Positions 54,205 to 63,615 are shown, counted from the stretch's first letter. The stretch is 64,000 nucleotides of DNA from Verrucomicrobiaceae bacterium (GCA_947458455.1 CANGYJ010000007.1:62001-126000), one strand, 5' to 3'. Numbers and translations are program-made. Notes: a model not told the origin generated them from the sequence alone.

Positions 54205-55830
54205 ATGAAACGGTTCCTCTTCCTTTGCCTCCTTTCCACGCTGCATGCCGAGACGCGTGATTTGATCCTCGTCGCCGGCCAATCGAATGCCGTTGGCTTT
54301 GACGCGTATGCTTCTGAACTACCCGCCGATGCCTCCGACAAGGACGTGATGTTCTGGTGGCGTGTCGGCGATCCGCCGCCGGACGAGTTCGATGTCACGA
54401 GCGGAGGTAAATGGACGCATTTGCAGCCGCAGCCGAAAGGATCGCCCAAAGACAAGAAGGCCGAGCCGAGGCAGTACGGCAACTTCGCGAAGGCCGAAGG
54501 CGGTTTTGGGACAGAGATCGGACTCGCTCGCGAGCTGAAGGCCAAGGAAGGCAAACCACTCGCCATCATCAAAGCGGCCTTTAGCGGCACCGCCGTGGCG
54601 CAGGACTGGAATCCAGATGATCCAGGCATCGGTGGCTCATGCTACCGAGCGCTGGTGGAGACAGTGAAAAGTGCCCTCGCGGCTGCGAAAGATCAAAACA
54701 TCGAACTGAAGTTCCGCGCCCTCGTGTGGGTGCAGGGAGAGAGCGATGCCACGGCGGCCTACGCACCGCTTTACACCAAGAACCTCGCCCACCTGATCAA
54801 ACGGCTGCGCAGCGATCTCGCCGCGCCGGAACTGATCGCGTTGATTGGCGTGAACACTCGTTTCGGCAACGGCAAGAACCCGAACATGCCCGTGGTCATT
54901 GCCTCGCAAAAAGCCGTCGATGCCCAGGACCCGCTCGCCGTGTATGTCGATACCGAAGGCGCGGAAACCCTGCCTCCGAACCACACGCACTTCACCGCCC
55001 AAGGCACGCTGGAGATCGGTCGGCGCTACGCGGCGGCGCTGCTGGCCTTCAAGCCGGGTCAAACCTCCACCAACCCGCCGAAAGGTGAGCCCACCAATGC
55101 CGCCGAGGCCACGGCGCAGAAGGCCAAAGCCGATGCGGAAGTCGAGGCGAAGTATCAGGCGCTCGTCTCCAAGCTCCCGGCCGACCAACAGGCATGGGAA
55201 CGCGTGTTGCAGGACCAGCTCGGCGGCTTTTACCTGCCGCTCCACAAGCGCGAGAAGATCTCCAGCCGTTCCAGCGCCTGGGATTTCGTGCAGGATGATC
55301 CGAAGCTGCCACGCGTGCTTTTGATCGGCGATTCCGTCTCACGCGGTTACACGCAGGCCGTGCGCAAGGTGCTGGCGGGGAAGGTGAACGTGCATCGTGC
55401 TCCGGCGAACTGCGGCCCGACGGCGAGCGGCCTCAAAAACATCGAGGTCTGGCTCGGCGATGGAAAATGGGACCTCATCCATTTCAATTTCGGCATCCAT
55501 GATCGAGCCACGCCCATCGCCGATTACCAGCAGCGGCTTGAGCAGCTCATTGAGCGCATGAAAAACACCGGGGCAAAACTCGTCTGGGCCAGCAGCACGC
55601 CTTGTCCGGATACGAAGAACGGCCAGTACAAATCCGCGCCTATCCTTGAGCGAAACACGGCGGCCACCGAAGTGATGAAGAAGCACGGCATCGCCATCGA
55701 CGACCTCTTCACCGCCATCACGCCGCATCTCGCCACGATGCAAAACCCCGACGACGTCCACTTCACGGGCCAGGGCTACGATTTCCTCGGTGAAACCGTC
55801 GCGAAAGCCATCGAAGCCGCTTTGAAATAA
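54205..55830 (+). CDS. Two-domain esterase: SASA domain plus SGNH domain
   Basis: A 541-residue protein from the ATG at 54205 with a signal peptide (KRFLFLCLLSTLHAE). The first domain (to about residue 290) is a sialate O-acetylesterase (SASA, DUF303) with VAGQSNAVG and WVQGESDA, and the C-terminal SGNH domain has LLIGDSVSRG, FNFGIHDRA and VHFTGQGYDF. The serine, Gly/Asn and Asp-His positions are complete in both domains, so the protein may have two active sites. It is divergent from the sialidase-SGNH gene, with 59 bases between, and followed after 15 bases by an esterase. Confidence 0.84.
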   Translation: MKRFLFLCLLSTLHAETRDLILVAGQSNAVGFDAYASELPADASDKDVMFWWRVGDPPPDEFDVTSGGKWTHLQPQPKGSPKDKKAEPRQYGNFAKAEGGFGTEIGLARELKAKEGKPLAIIKAAFSGTAVAQDWNPDDPGIGGSCYRALVETVKSALAAAKDQNIELKFRALVWVQGESDATAAYAPLYTKNLAHLIKRLRSDLAAPELIALIGVNTRFGNGKNPNMPVVIASQKAVDAQDPLAVYVDTEGAETLPPNHTHFTAQGTLEIGRRYAAALLAFKPGQTSTNPPKGEPTNAAEATAQKAKADAEVEAKYQALVSKLPADQQAWERVLQDQLGGFYLPLHKREKISSRSSAWDFVQDDPKLPRVLLIGDSVSRGYTQAVRKVLAGKVNVHRAPANCGPTASGLKNIEVWLGDGKWDLIHFNFGIHDRATPIADYQQRLEQLIERMKNTGAKLVWASSTPCPDTKNGQYKSAPILERNTAATEVMKKHGIAIDDLFTAITPHLATMQNPDDVHFTGQGYDFLGETVAKAIEAALK

Positions 55831-55845
55831 TTCTCCCACCCGCTC

Positions 55846-56745
55846 ATGCACCGCCTCCTTTTTCTCCTCCTCGTCCTTTCCGTCCCCTCGTTGGCTCAAA
55901 ACGCCGCGAAGAAGAAATCCGGCCTCGGTGCCGATGCCCCGCCCGGCAAGCCTTACATCTATAAAGAGAGCGCCGGTAAACCCCGGCAGATGGAGATTTA
56001 CTTTCCGCCAGGCCACGATCCCGCGAAGGCGAAGGTGCCGGGCATGATCCTCTTTCACGGCGGCTCGTGGACCGGTGGCTCGCTGGGGCAGTTTCGCATC
56101 GCCTGCGCTTACTTTGCCAGTCGCGGCCTCGTCTGCGCCACGGCGGAGTATCAGATGCTGAGCAAAGCCGATGCCGCCAAGCTGCCCGCCGGCGAAACGC
56201 GGAAGCGTGTGTGCGTCACCGATGCGAAAAGTGCGATTCGATGGTTCAAACAGCACGCGGGAGAGCTGGGCATCGATCCGCAGCGCCTCATCACCGGCGG
56301 CGGCAGCGCAGGCGGGCATATCAGCGCCCTCGCCACGATGAATCTGGGCCTGAACGATCCCGCCGACCCGAAGGACATCGACACCAGCGTCGTGGCCTAT
56401 TTGTGGTTCAATCCTGCCTTCGCCACCGATGACGACAAAGACCCCGAAATCGACATCCTGCGCCATTTGAAGGCCGATCTGCCGCCCGCCATCGCCTTCT
56501 TTGGCGACAAAGATCCCTGGAAAAAGGGCTGGGACACCGCCCACGCCAAGTGGAAGGCCCTTGGCACCCAAACCATCGACCTCCAGATCGCCCCTGGCCT
56601 ATCTCACAGCTTCTTCAACAGCGGTCCCTGGCAGACCGTGACGCTCATCGCGGCGGACCAATTCCTGGTGAAACACGGACTGCTCTCCGATGAGCCTTTG
56701 AAAACGATGCCCGCCAGCGGCGAAAAGCTCATTCCGACTCCGTGA
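55846..56745 (+). CDS. Secreted alpha/beta-hydrolase
   Basis: A 299-residue protein with a signal peptide (HRLLFLLLVLSVPSLAQ), the HGGSW oxyanion motif, the nucleophile elbow GGGSAGGHIS and a late LSHSFFNS with the catalytic His. It belongs to the BD-FAE/lipase type of esterases. It is 15 bases downstream of the SASA-SGNH gene and probably cotranscribed with it. Confidence 0.86.
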   Translation: MHRLLFLLLVLSVPSLAQNAAKKKSGLGADAPPGKPYIYKESAGKPRQMEIYFPPGHDPAKAKVPGMILFHGGSWTGGSLGQFRIACAYFASRGLVCATAEYQMLSKADAAKLPAGETRKRVCVTDAKSAIRWFKQHAGELGIDPQRLITGGGSAGGHISALATMNLGLNDPADPKDIDTSVVAYLWFNPAFATDDDKDPEIDILRHLKADLPPAIAFFGDKDPWKKGWDTAHAKWKALGTQTIDLQIAPGLSHSFFNSGPWQTVTLIAADQFLVKHGLLSDEPLKTMPASGEKLIPTP

Positions 56746-56857
56746 GCGAAGAGCGTGGGCGCCCGGAATCCTCCGCCTAAGTGCTTCGTTGTTTGCCAAA
56801 TCGGCCCCAGCGGACTATAAAACGGCCCGTTAGCGCCCCCTGCCTCTGAAAAAACTC

Positions 56858-58204
56858 ATGACCTCCGGTTCACCCGCTTCTTTTCGCCGTGCCGCCGCCG
56901 TGATTCTCGTGGCGGGCTTTGCACTGGCTCAAATCCAGCCCGCTCGCGGCGAGGAAGAGAAGAAAGGCTTCTTCTCGAAAATCTTCGGCGGTGGCAAATC
57001 CGAGGAAAAACCGGCTGAAAAGCCTGCGGAGGTCAAAACCGAGTCGAAGCCGATATCGACCACGAGTAGCAAATCGAAATCCACGGCCTCCAAACCGAAG
57101 TCCAAGCCTGCCAAGAAGCCTGCGCCGAAGCCCGTCGTGGCCGAAAAGAAGACCGAGGAGAAGCCCAAAGAAGCCCCCAAGGCGACTCCGAAGGTCGAGA
57201 TCAAGCCTGCGCCAGCTCCCCAGACGGCTTCCGTCAACAACGTCAAAAATGAGGCCAAGCCTTCCGCCAGCAATCCCTGGCATGTCATTGATGTGGGCGG
57301 CCGGGATTACATCACGCTGGAAAGCATCCGTAACTTCTACAACCCGCTCTTCGGCTTCACCGGCTTCCGTGAGCAGGGAAACCACGTCTGGCTGATGTCG
57401 AACAAGCTCGTCATTAAGGCATCGATCGGCTCCCAGGAGCTGCTCATGAACAACATGAAGTTCATCCTGAGCTTCCCGGTCATCTCGCATGGCGGTAGGA
57501 CGCTCATCTCCCGCCTCGATCTGGTGAAGCTCGTCGATCCCATCCTGAACCCGAGCCACATCCAGGGCGCGGAATACTTCGACACGGTGGTCGTCGATGC
57601 CGGTCACGGTGGTCACGATGCCGGTGCTCGCGGCGTTTACGGCTACGAGAAGAATTTCGCCCTCAAAATGGCGCAGCATCTCCGCACGGCGCTGATGGCC
57701 CGTGGTTTCAAAGTGGTGCTCACTCGCAGCACGGATAGTTTCATCAGCCTCAGCGGCCGCGTCTCCATCGCGAATCAGATTCCGAATAGCATTTTCATCA
57801 GCCTGCACCTGAACTCCGGCGGCAGCACCGCCAGCGGCATCGAGACCTGGGCGCTCACGCCTCAGAATGCCGCTGCCACCATCTCACGCGGCGGCGGTTA
57901 CAACGCCAGCGGCACCACCGGCAACAAGCAGGACAGCGCCAACATCGCTCTCGCCAGTGCCGTGCAGGCCCGCGTTCTCAGCACCGTGAAAGTCGTGGAT
58001 CGCGGCATCAAGCGGGCGCAGTGGAGCGTGCTTACCGGCATCAAGAAGCCGGGGATTCTCTTCGAGGGTGGTTTCGTCACCAATGCCAAGGAATGCCTGC
58101 TCATTGCCTCCGATAGCTACCAGAAGACCGTCGCTGTCGCCATCGCGGATGCCGTGGCCAATTATCGCAAGGCTCTGGAGCCGGCGATGGTAAACCGCCG
58201 CTGA
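56858..58204 (+). CDS. N-acetylmuramoyl-L-alanine amidase (Amidase_3)
   Basis: A 448-residue protein with a signal segment (residues 10-30), then a lysine-, proline- and alanine-rich linker of about 100 residues, and a C-terminal Amidase_3 domain. VVVDAGHGGHDAGARG (zinc His), YEKNFAL (Glu), SLHLNSG (zinc His) and GILFEGGFVTN (catalytic Glu) are all present. It cleaves the amide between MurNAc and the peptide stem of the cell wall. The basic linker is unusual but likely binds the sacculus. Confidence 0.92.
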   Translation: MTSGSPASFRRAAAVILVAGFALAQIQPARGEEEKKGFFSKIFGGGKSEEKPAEKPAEVKTESKPISTTSSKSKSTASKPKSKPAKKPAPKPVVAEKKTEEKPKEAPKATPKVEIKPAPAPQTASVNNVKNEAKPSASNPWHVIDVGGRDYITLESIRNFYNPLFGFTGFREQGNHVWLMSNKLVIKASIGSQELLMNNMKFILSFPVISHGGRTLISRLDLVKLVDPILNPSHIQGAEYFDTVVVDAGHGGHDAGARGVYGYEKNFALKMAQHLRTALMARGFKVVLTRSTDSFISLSGRVSIANQIPNSIFISLHLNSGGSTASGIETWALTPQNAAATISRGGGYNASGTTGNKQDSANIALASAVQARVLSTVKVVDRGIKRAQWSVLTGIKKPGILFEGGFVTNAKECLLIASDSYQKTVAVAIADAVANYRKALEPAMVNRR

Positions 58205-58268
58205 CAAACCTCTGGCAGGCTCGGCGTTGACAGGACCGCCATCGGAAGGCTCCATCCTGCGTCACGCC

Positions 58269-59888
58269 ATGAAACGCTTTTTCGTTCTCCCGTTCCTCCT
58301 CGTCGCTTCGCTCCGTGCCGACGTCACCCTCCCGTCCATCTTTTCCGATGGCATGGTGCTCCAGCAGGCGCAGCTCGTCCCTGTGTGGGGCAAAGCCGAT
58401 GCTGGTGAAGCGGTGAAAGTGACCTTGGGTGATCAAACGCAGAGCACCACCGCCACCCAGAACGGCACCTGGCGCATCCTGCTGAACCCGCTCAATGCCA
58501 GCGCCGAGCCTGCGGATCTCGTCGTGGCCGGCAAGAACACGCTCACCTTGAAAAAGGTGCTCGTCGGCGAGGTGTGGCTGTGCTCCGGCCAATCGAACAT
58601 GGGCATGACCGTGAATCGCTCGCTCAACGCGGAAGCGGAGATGGCGGCGGCGAAGTTTCCCGCCATTCGCATGTTCACCGTCGAACGCTCGCCGAGCCTG
58701 ACGCCGCAGGCCGATTGCAAAGGCACCTGGCAGGAAGCGAATCCGCAGAACGTGGGCACCTTCTCCGCTGCTGGCTTTTTCTTCGGGCGTCACCTTCATC
58801 AGGTGCTGAAAGTGCCCGTGGGCCTCATCAATACCTCCTGGGGCGGTACTCGCGTCGAAGCCTGGACGAGCAGTGAGGCCCTCGCCGAGCGTCCCTGCGC
58901 CCAGGAGATGCTCGTGGACTGGAAAGACGCGATCCAGAAGTGGGATGCGCCACTTCAGCAGTCCATCTTTGAAAAAGCCAAGGCTGACTGGCAGGAGAAG
59001 GTGAAGTTGGTCGAGGCTCAAAACAAACAGCTCGCCAAAGATGGCAAACCGAAGCTCAACAAACCCGCCGCGCCCCGCCCGCCGGAAGATCCCTCGAAGT
59101 CCCAGCATCATCCCGCCTCGCTTTACAACAGCATGGTGGCACCGCTCATCGGCTACGGCATGAAGGGTGCCATCTGGTATCAGGGCGAGTCAAATCAGCG
59201 CCGTGCCTTCCAGTATCAGGAGTTGCTGCCCACGATGATCAATGACTGGCGCAAACGCTGGGAAAGCGAGTTCCCCTTCTACATCGTTCAGCTCGCCAGC
59301 TATGGAAACAAGCAGCCCGTGAGCAGCGAGCCCGGCCTCGCGGATACTTGGGCGGAGCTTCAGGAGGCTCAATACCTCACCTCCATCACGCTGCCGAAGT
59401 GCGGCCTCGTCGTTGCGAATGACATCGGCGAGGAAAAAGACATCCACCCGAAAAACAAGCAGGAGGTCGGCCGCCGACTGGCCCTGTGGGCACTGGCGAA
59501 GGATTATGGCAAGGTGAGCACGATCCCCAGCGGCCCGCTGTATCGCAACTCCACCATCCAAGGCGACAAGGTGCGCATTCAGTTCGACCACACCGGCACC
59601 GGCCTCAAAACACGCGATGGCGGCGAGCTGAAGCACTTCCAAATCACCGGAGCCGATAAGAAATGGGTCTGGGCCAAGGCGAAGATCGAGGGCAACGAGA
59701 TCGTCGTCTGGCATGACGAGGTGAAACAGCCCGTCGGTGTCCGCTACGCCTGGGCCGCCTGGCCTCAAGGTGCCAATCTGATCAATGCCGAAGGCCTTCC
59801 TGCCTCCTGCTTCCGCACGGATGACTTTCTGCCGAGCACCCTCGGCGTCACCTCGCCCTTCAAAGAGGCGACGGCGGTGGCTCCCTAG
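58269..59888 (+). CDS. Sialate O-acetylesterase-like protein
   Basis: A 539-residue protein from the ATG at 58269 with a signal peptide (KRFFVLPFLLVASLRA). LCSGQSNMGM holds the catalytic Ser, IWYQGESNQRRA the second conserved block and HPKNKQEVGRRLA the active His. The N-terminal beta-domain starts with PSIFSDGMVLQ, usual for long bacterial SASA enzymes. It removes acetyl groups from sugars of glycans. It ends with TAG at 59886-59888, one of the two terminal ambers seen among intact genes. Confidence 0.9.
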   Translation: MKRFFVLPFLLVASLRADVTLPSIFSDGMVLQQAQLVPVWGKADAGEAVKVTLGDQTQSTTATQNGTWRILLNPLNASAEPADLVVAGKNTLTLKKVLVGEVWLCSGQSNMGMTVNRSLNAEAEMAAAKFPAIRMFTVERSPSLTPQADCKGTWQEANPQNVGTFSAAGFFFGRHLHQVLKVPVGLINTSWGGTRVEAWTSSEALAERPCAQEMLVDWKDAIQKWDAPLQQSIFEKAKADWQEKVKLVEAQNKQLAKDGKPKLNKPAAPRPPEDPSKSQHHPASLYNSMVAPLIGYGMKGAIWYQGESNQRRAFQYQELLPTMINDWRKRWESEFPFYIVQLASYGNKQPVSSEPGLADTWAELQEAQYLTSITLPKCGLVVANDIGEEKDIHPKNKQEVGRRLALWALAKDYGKVSTIPSGPLYRNSTIQGDKVRIQFDHTGTGLKTRDGGELKHFQITGADKKWVWAKAKIEGNEIVVWHDEVKQPVGVRYAWAAWPQGANLINAEGLPASCFRTDDFLPSTLGVTSPFKEATAVAP

Positions 59889-59957
59889 GTTTTTAGGCGA
59901 AAATCCCTGCTGCTAGCCAATTGCCAATCCGGGCAGCTTTGGCATGCTGCGGCCTCC

Positions 59958-61739
59958 ATGACCTCCCCCGCTCTTCGTTACTGCCCCGATTTGTACAACT
60001 ACCAGCGCCGCGAAACACGCCCGGTGATGGTCGGCAAGGTCCAGATCGGTGGCGGTGCCCCCATCGTGGTACAAAGCATGCTCACCAGCGACACGCGTGA
60101 CGCCGAAGCCTGTGTGAAGGAAGCTCTCGGCCTTGCTGAGGCTGGCTGCCAGATCGTTCGCGTCACGGCGCAGACGCGTGTCATCGCCGAAAACCTCCAG
60201 CACATTCGTGATGGCATCCGTGCTGCGGGTTGTGATGTGCCGCTGGTGGCCGACATTCATTTCAAACCCGATGCCGCCATGGAAGCCGTGAAGTGGGTGG
60301 AGAAGGTGCGCGTGAATCCAGGCAACTACGCGGACAAGAAGAAGTTCGCCGTCAAAGAATACACCGATGACGAGTATGCCGCCGAGGTAGCCTACATGGA
60401 GGAGCAGTTCGTGCCGCTGGTGAAGGAATGCCTCCGCCTGAACCGCGCCATGCGCATCGGCACGAATCACGGCAGCCTCAGTGATCGCATCATGAACCGC
60501 CACGGTGATACGCCGCTCGGTATGGTGGAGAGCGCCCTCGAATTCGCCCGCATCGCCAGGGCGCAGGGTTTTCACAACTTTCTCTTCTCGATGAAGGCCA
60601 GCAATCCGAAGGTCATGATCGAGGCTTATCGGCTTCTCGTGGCCAAGCTGGATGAGCAAGGGGCCGATTGGAACTATCCTCTTCACCTCGGCGTCACCGA
60701 GGCGGGCGATGGCGAGGACGGCCGCATCAAGAGTGCCATCGGCATCGGCTCGCTGTTGGCTGATGGCATCGGCGATACCGTGCGTGTCTCTTTGACGGAA
60801 GACGCCATTTTCGAGATCCCCGTGGCCCAGCAACTCGTGAAGCCCTACAACGAAGGTCTGCCTGCGAACCACGAGCGCCTCGGAAACGCTCCGTCGGTCA
60901 GTTACGACCCGTTTGACTATGTGCGCCGTGATTCACAAGTCATCTCCATCGGAGGCGTGAAGCTCGGCGGGCATGAAACGGTGCCTGTTTTCACCACGCG
61001 GGCCAAATGGGATGCCGTCGCCCACAAGATGGATAAGCTCGGCGACTACAAACCGGAGATCGTCCTCGAAGACAGCGGCGTCACAGAGATCGACCCACGC
61101 AACGACGTGGCTATCGCGGCCCTGAACGCCTCTGTGGAGCCAAAACTCGTCACCGTGCAGGATGGCCTCAATCTCGGCGTCATCGCCGCCTACCGCCTCC
61201 TCGCCGCGAAGCTCGACAAGAAGCATCCCATCCTGCTCAAGGACACGCTGAAGCCAGTCGTAGGCGATGACTTCACCGAGAATCTCCTCACCGCCGCCAC
61301 ACACATCGGCTCGCTCCTTTGCGATGGCATCGGCGATGCCGTCATCGTCCATGGCGAGCCCGCACCCGGCCAGTCGTTGCGCATCAGCTACAACATTCTG
61401 CAAGCCGCCGGCGTCCGCATCTTCAAGACTGACTACGTCGCTTGCCCGAGCTGCGGCCGCACCCTCTTCAATCTGCAAACCACCACGCAAAAAATCCGCG
61501 CCGCCACCGGTCACCTCAAAGGCGTGCGCATCGCTGTCATGGGCTGCATCGTGAATGGCCCCGGCGAGATGGCCGATGCCGACTTCGGCTACGTCGGCGG
61601 AGCTCCCAGCAAGATCAATCTCTACGTCGGCAAGACCGCCGTGAAGTTCAACATCCCCGAGGAAGAAGCCGTCGAGCGCCTCATCGACCTCATCAAGGAA
61701 CACAATCGCTGGTTCGATGCTCCTGCTCCTGTCGCTTGA
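59958..61739 (+). CDS. ispG: 4-hydroxy-3-methylbut-2-en-1-yl diphosphate synthase, three-domain form
   Basis: A 593-residue IspG with the VADIHFKP motif in the barrel domain, an inserted middle region of about 250 residues as in plant, Chlamydia and other PVC forms, and the C-terminal 4Fe-4S ligands in ACPSCGRT (about residue 494) and GCIVNGPGE (about residue 529). It makes HMBPP in the MEP isoprenoid pathway. The enzyme is intact. It starts 69 bases past the esterase stop and is in the same frame. Confidence 0.96.
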   Translation: MTSPALRYCPDLYNYQRRETRPVMVGKVQIGGGAPIVVQSMLTSDTRDAEACVKEALGLAEAGCQIVRVTAQTRVIAENLQHIRDGIRAAGCDVPLVADIHFKPDAAMEAVKWVEKVRVNPGNYADKKKFAVKEYTDDEYAAEVAYMEEQFVPLVKECLRLNRAMRIGTNHGSLSDRIMNRHGDTPLGMVESALEFARIARAQGFHNFLFSMKASNPKVMIEAYRLLVAKLDEQGADWNYPLHLGVTEAGDGEDGRIKSAIGIGSLLADGIGDTVRVSLTEDAIFEIPVAQQLVKPYNEGLPANHERLGNAPSVSYDPFDYVRRDSQVISIGGVKLGGHETVPVFTTRAKWDAVAHKMDKLGDYKPEIVLEDSGVTEIDPRNDVAIAALNASVEPKLVTVQDGLNLGVIAAYRLLAAKLDKKHPILLKDTLKPVVGDDFTENLLTAATHIGSLLCDGIGDAVIVHGEPAPGQSLRISYNILQAAGVRIFKTDYVACPSCGRTLFNLQTTTQKIRAATGHLKGVRIAVMGCIVNGPGEMADADFGYVGGAPSKINLYVGKTAVKFNIPEEEAVERLIDLIKEHNRWFDAPAPVA

Positions 61740-61760
61740 TTCAATCCTCTCGCTCTTCTC

Positions 61761-62654
61761 ATGAAAAAACTCGCTCTTCTCTCCATCTTGCTCCTGGCCG
61801 CCTGCGGTCGTGAAGCCGCTCCAAGTGTCGATTCGAAGCCCGGCAGCAAACCGCAGGTGCTTGTCGCCAACTACCCGCTCAAGTATTTCGCGGAGCGTAT
61901 CGGCGGTGGAGCTGTCGAGGTGGTTTTTTCCGCGCCAGGCGATGAGGATCCGGCTTTCTGGCAGCCCGATGATGCGGCGATCGCGCAGTTTCAGAATGCG
62001 GATGTCATCCTCATGAATGGCGCCACCTATTCAAAGTGGGCGGAGAAGGTCACGCTGCCACAATCGAAGCTCGTGGATACCTCCGCAGCCCTCAAAGCGC
62101 AATACATCGAGATCAAAGCGGATAGCACTCACAGCCACGGCCCCGGCGGCGAGCACAGCCACAGCGGCACCGCCTTCACGACATGGCTCGACCTCACACA
62201 AGCCGTTCAACAAGCGGAAGCTGTGAAGACGGCGCTGGCGAAGTTCACGCCCGATGCCGAGAAGAACTTCGCCGCACTGAAGAGCGATCTCGAAGCCCTC
62301 GACGCACGATTGATCGCCGTGGGTAAACGCCTCGCCAATGCGCCGCTCGTCGCCTCACATCCTGTGTACCATTACTTGGCACGTCGCTATGCTTTGAACC
62401 TCCAAGCCCTGCTGTGGGAGCCTGAAACCGTGCCGGATGACAAGGCCATAGAGGAATTCAAAGCCATCCTCGCGAAGCATCCTGCGAAGTGGATGATCTG
62501 GGAAGGCGATCCCGCGAAGGAGAGCGTCGCCAAACTCGATGCGATCGGCGTGAAAAGCGTGGTCTTTGATCCCTGTGGCAATGTGCCGGATGGCGGTGAC
62601 TTTTTGAGCGTCATGAAGGCCAATGTGGAAGCTCTCGAAAAGGCCTTTCCGTGA
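61761..62654 (+). CDS. Zinc/manganese-binding lipoprotein (ZnuA/TroA-type)
   Basis: A 297-residue protein with a lipobox LLAAC (Cys15). HSHGPGGEHSHSG at about residue 120 is the histidine-rich loop of ZnuA-like proteins, and SHPVYHYLARRY, WEGDP and VFDPCGNVP match the cluster A-1 metal-binding family. It delivers metal to an ABC permease that is not in this window. The neighbour downstream is decayed, so the rest of a metal-transport operon may be missing or elsewhere. Confidence 0.9.
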   Translation: MKKLALLSILLLAACGREAAPSVDSKPGSKPQVLVANYPLKYFAERIGGGAVEVVFSAPGDEDPAFWQPDDAAIAQFQNADVILMNGATYSKWAEKVTLPQSKLVDTSAALKAQYIEIKADSTHSHGPGGEHSHSGTAFTTWLDLTQAVQQAEAVKTALAKFTPDAEKNFAALKSDLEALDARLIAVGKRLANAPLVASHPVYHYLARRYALNLQALLWEPETVPDDKAIEEFKAILAKHPAKWMIWEGDPAKESVAKLDAIGVKSVVFDPCGNVPDGGDFLSVMKANVEALEKAFP

Positions 62655-62672
62655 TCAACTTACTGTGTTGCT

Positions 62673-63053
62673 ATGACCCTGCTTGTTTCATGGATTGGTA
62701 TGGATACGCATGGGCCGGCTTCGGTCTATATTGCGGCTGATAGCCGCCTCAGCTGGGGACGAACCGCACATTATGACCACGGGCGTAAAGTCTTCGCGTG
62801 TCGAAACTCACCAGACATATTCGGTTATTGCGGGGACGTGCTATTTCCTTCAATGGTGTTGGGGTAGATCATTGAAATAGCAGACATGGGCTTACTTTTT
62901 GATCCCAATGCTCGCGCCATCGAAAGGTCGGAAGCGGTATCGAAAAAACTGGCATCTCAGTTTGCAGCGTATCCCGCAGAGGTGAGTGGAATGGCTGCCA
63001 ATTCATTAGAGATCTTGCACGCCGGTCGTTGTCCCAGTGGGACATTTTCATGA
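62673..63053 (+). pseudogene. Proteasome-like Ntn-hydrolase remnant with an internal TAG
   Basis: The frame starts MTLLVSWIGMDTHGPASVYI, and after removal of Met this exposes Thr2, the usual nucleophile of Ntn hydrolases. IAADSRLSWG and FGYCGDVLFPSMVLG resemble the beta-subunit core (AADSR). A TAG lies at 62865-62867 and the same frame runs on for 61 codons (IIEIADMGLLFDPNARAIER...) to a TGA at 63051. A full subunit would be about 200 residues, so the 3' part has also been lost, probably by the IS insertion that follows. The family assignment is from pattern and not certain. Confidence 0.55.
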
Positions 63054-63077
63054 AGTTTAATTTGTTGGGCTAGGTCC

Positions 63078-63615
63078 AATGCCGCTAAGCAAAAGCTGAT
63101 GAGAGAGAAAGAGAGCTGTACAATGTAGAGTGATGATTAACTGAAGGTGGATGGCAGAACCAACCGAATCCATCCTCAGCAGTGGCAGTTTTGAGGCAAC
63201 TCTCATGGGACGTTTGACGCGTCTGGGCTGCTGCCGGGCCGGGGAGCTTGCGGGACTGGCCGAGGGCCGTCATCAAGGTCCACGCCAAAAGCTTCAGAAC
63301 TGGCAGATTATCGCAGGACTCGTCGCTCAATGCCTGCACACCGGCGGCAGCCTCCAGCGCCTCATCAGGCGCTATTTTGCTGGGCGGCTGAGCAGTTCGG
63401 CGTTAAGCCAGCGCCGTCAGTACATGCAGTTCGAGCCGTTTGCCACCGTCATGCGCCATGCCTTACGGCCGATGGCACAGCAGCAGATCCACACGGACTG
63501 CTTCTTTGCCGGCCTGCGCCTGGGGGGCCTCGACGGCACACAGTTCGATTTCCTCAACACGCCGCAGATCAACGCCGCCGTGAGCAAGGCAAGGACGCGG
63601 CGTGGGGCGGCGTGA
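63078..63615 (+). mobile_element. IS4-family insertion sequence fragment
   Basis: An open frame from 63151 to 63615 encodes 154 residues of an IS4-type transposase N-terminus: LSSSALSQRRQYMQFEPF and FFAGLRLGGLDGTQFDF with the first DDE-region aspartate (LDGT) and RTRRGAA near the end. About two thirds of the enzyme is missing. The likely left end at 63078 has AATGCCGCTAAGC, close to the ends of some IS4 elements. The right end is not found; the sequence passes directly into an rtcB remnant. Confidence 0.7.

Noticed and set aside
59886..61739. Read-through fusion of the sialate esterase and ispG across TAG 59886-59888
   Set aside because: The two frames happen to be in register, but the 23-codon link is not protein-like, ispG has its own ATG, and the esterase has its full family length.
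6753..62867. TAG recoded throughout the genome as glutamine
   Set aside because: Conserved housekeeping genes here have no internal TAG, and at least two genes (the PIN toxin and the sialate esterase) end in TAG. Recoding of all TAG is not supported; only local suppression or decay remains possible.
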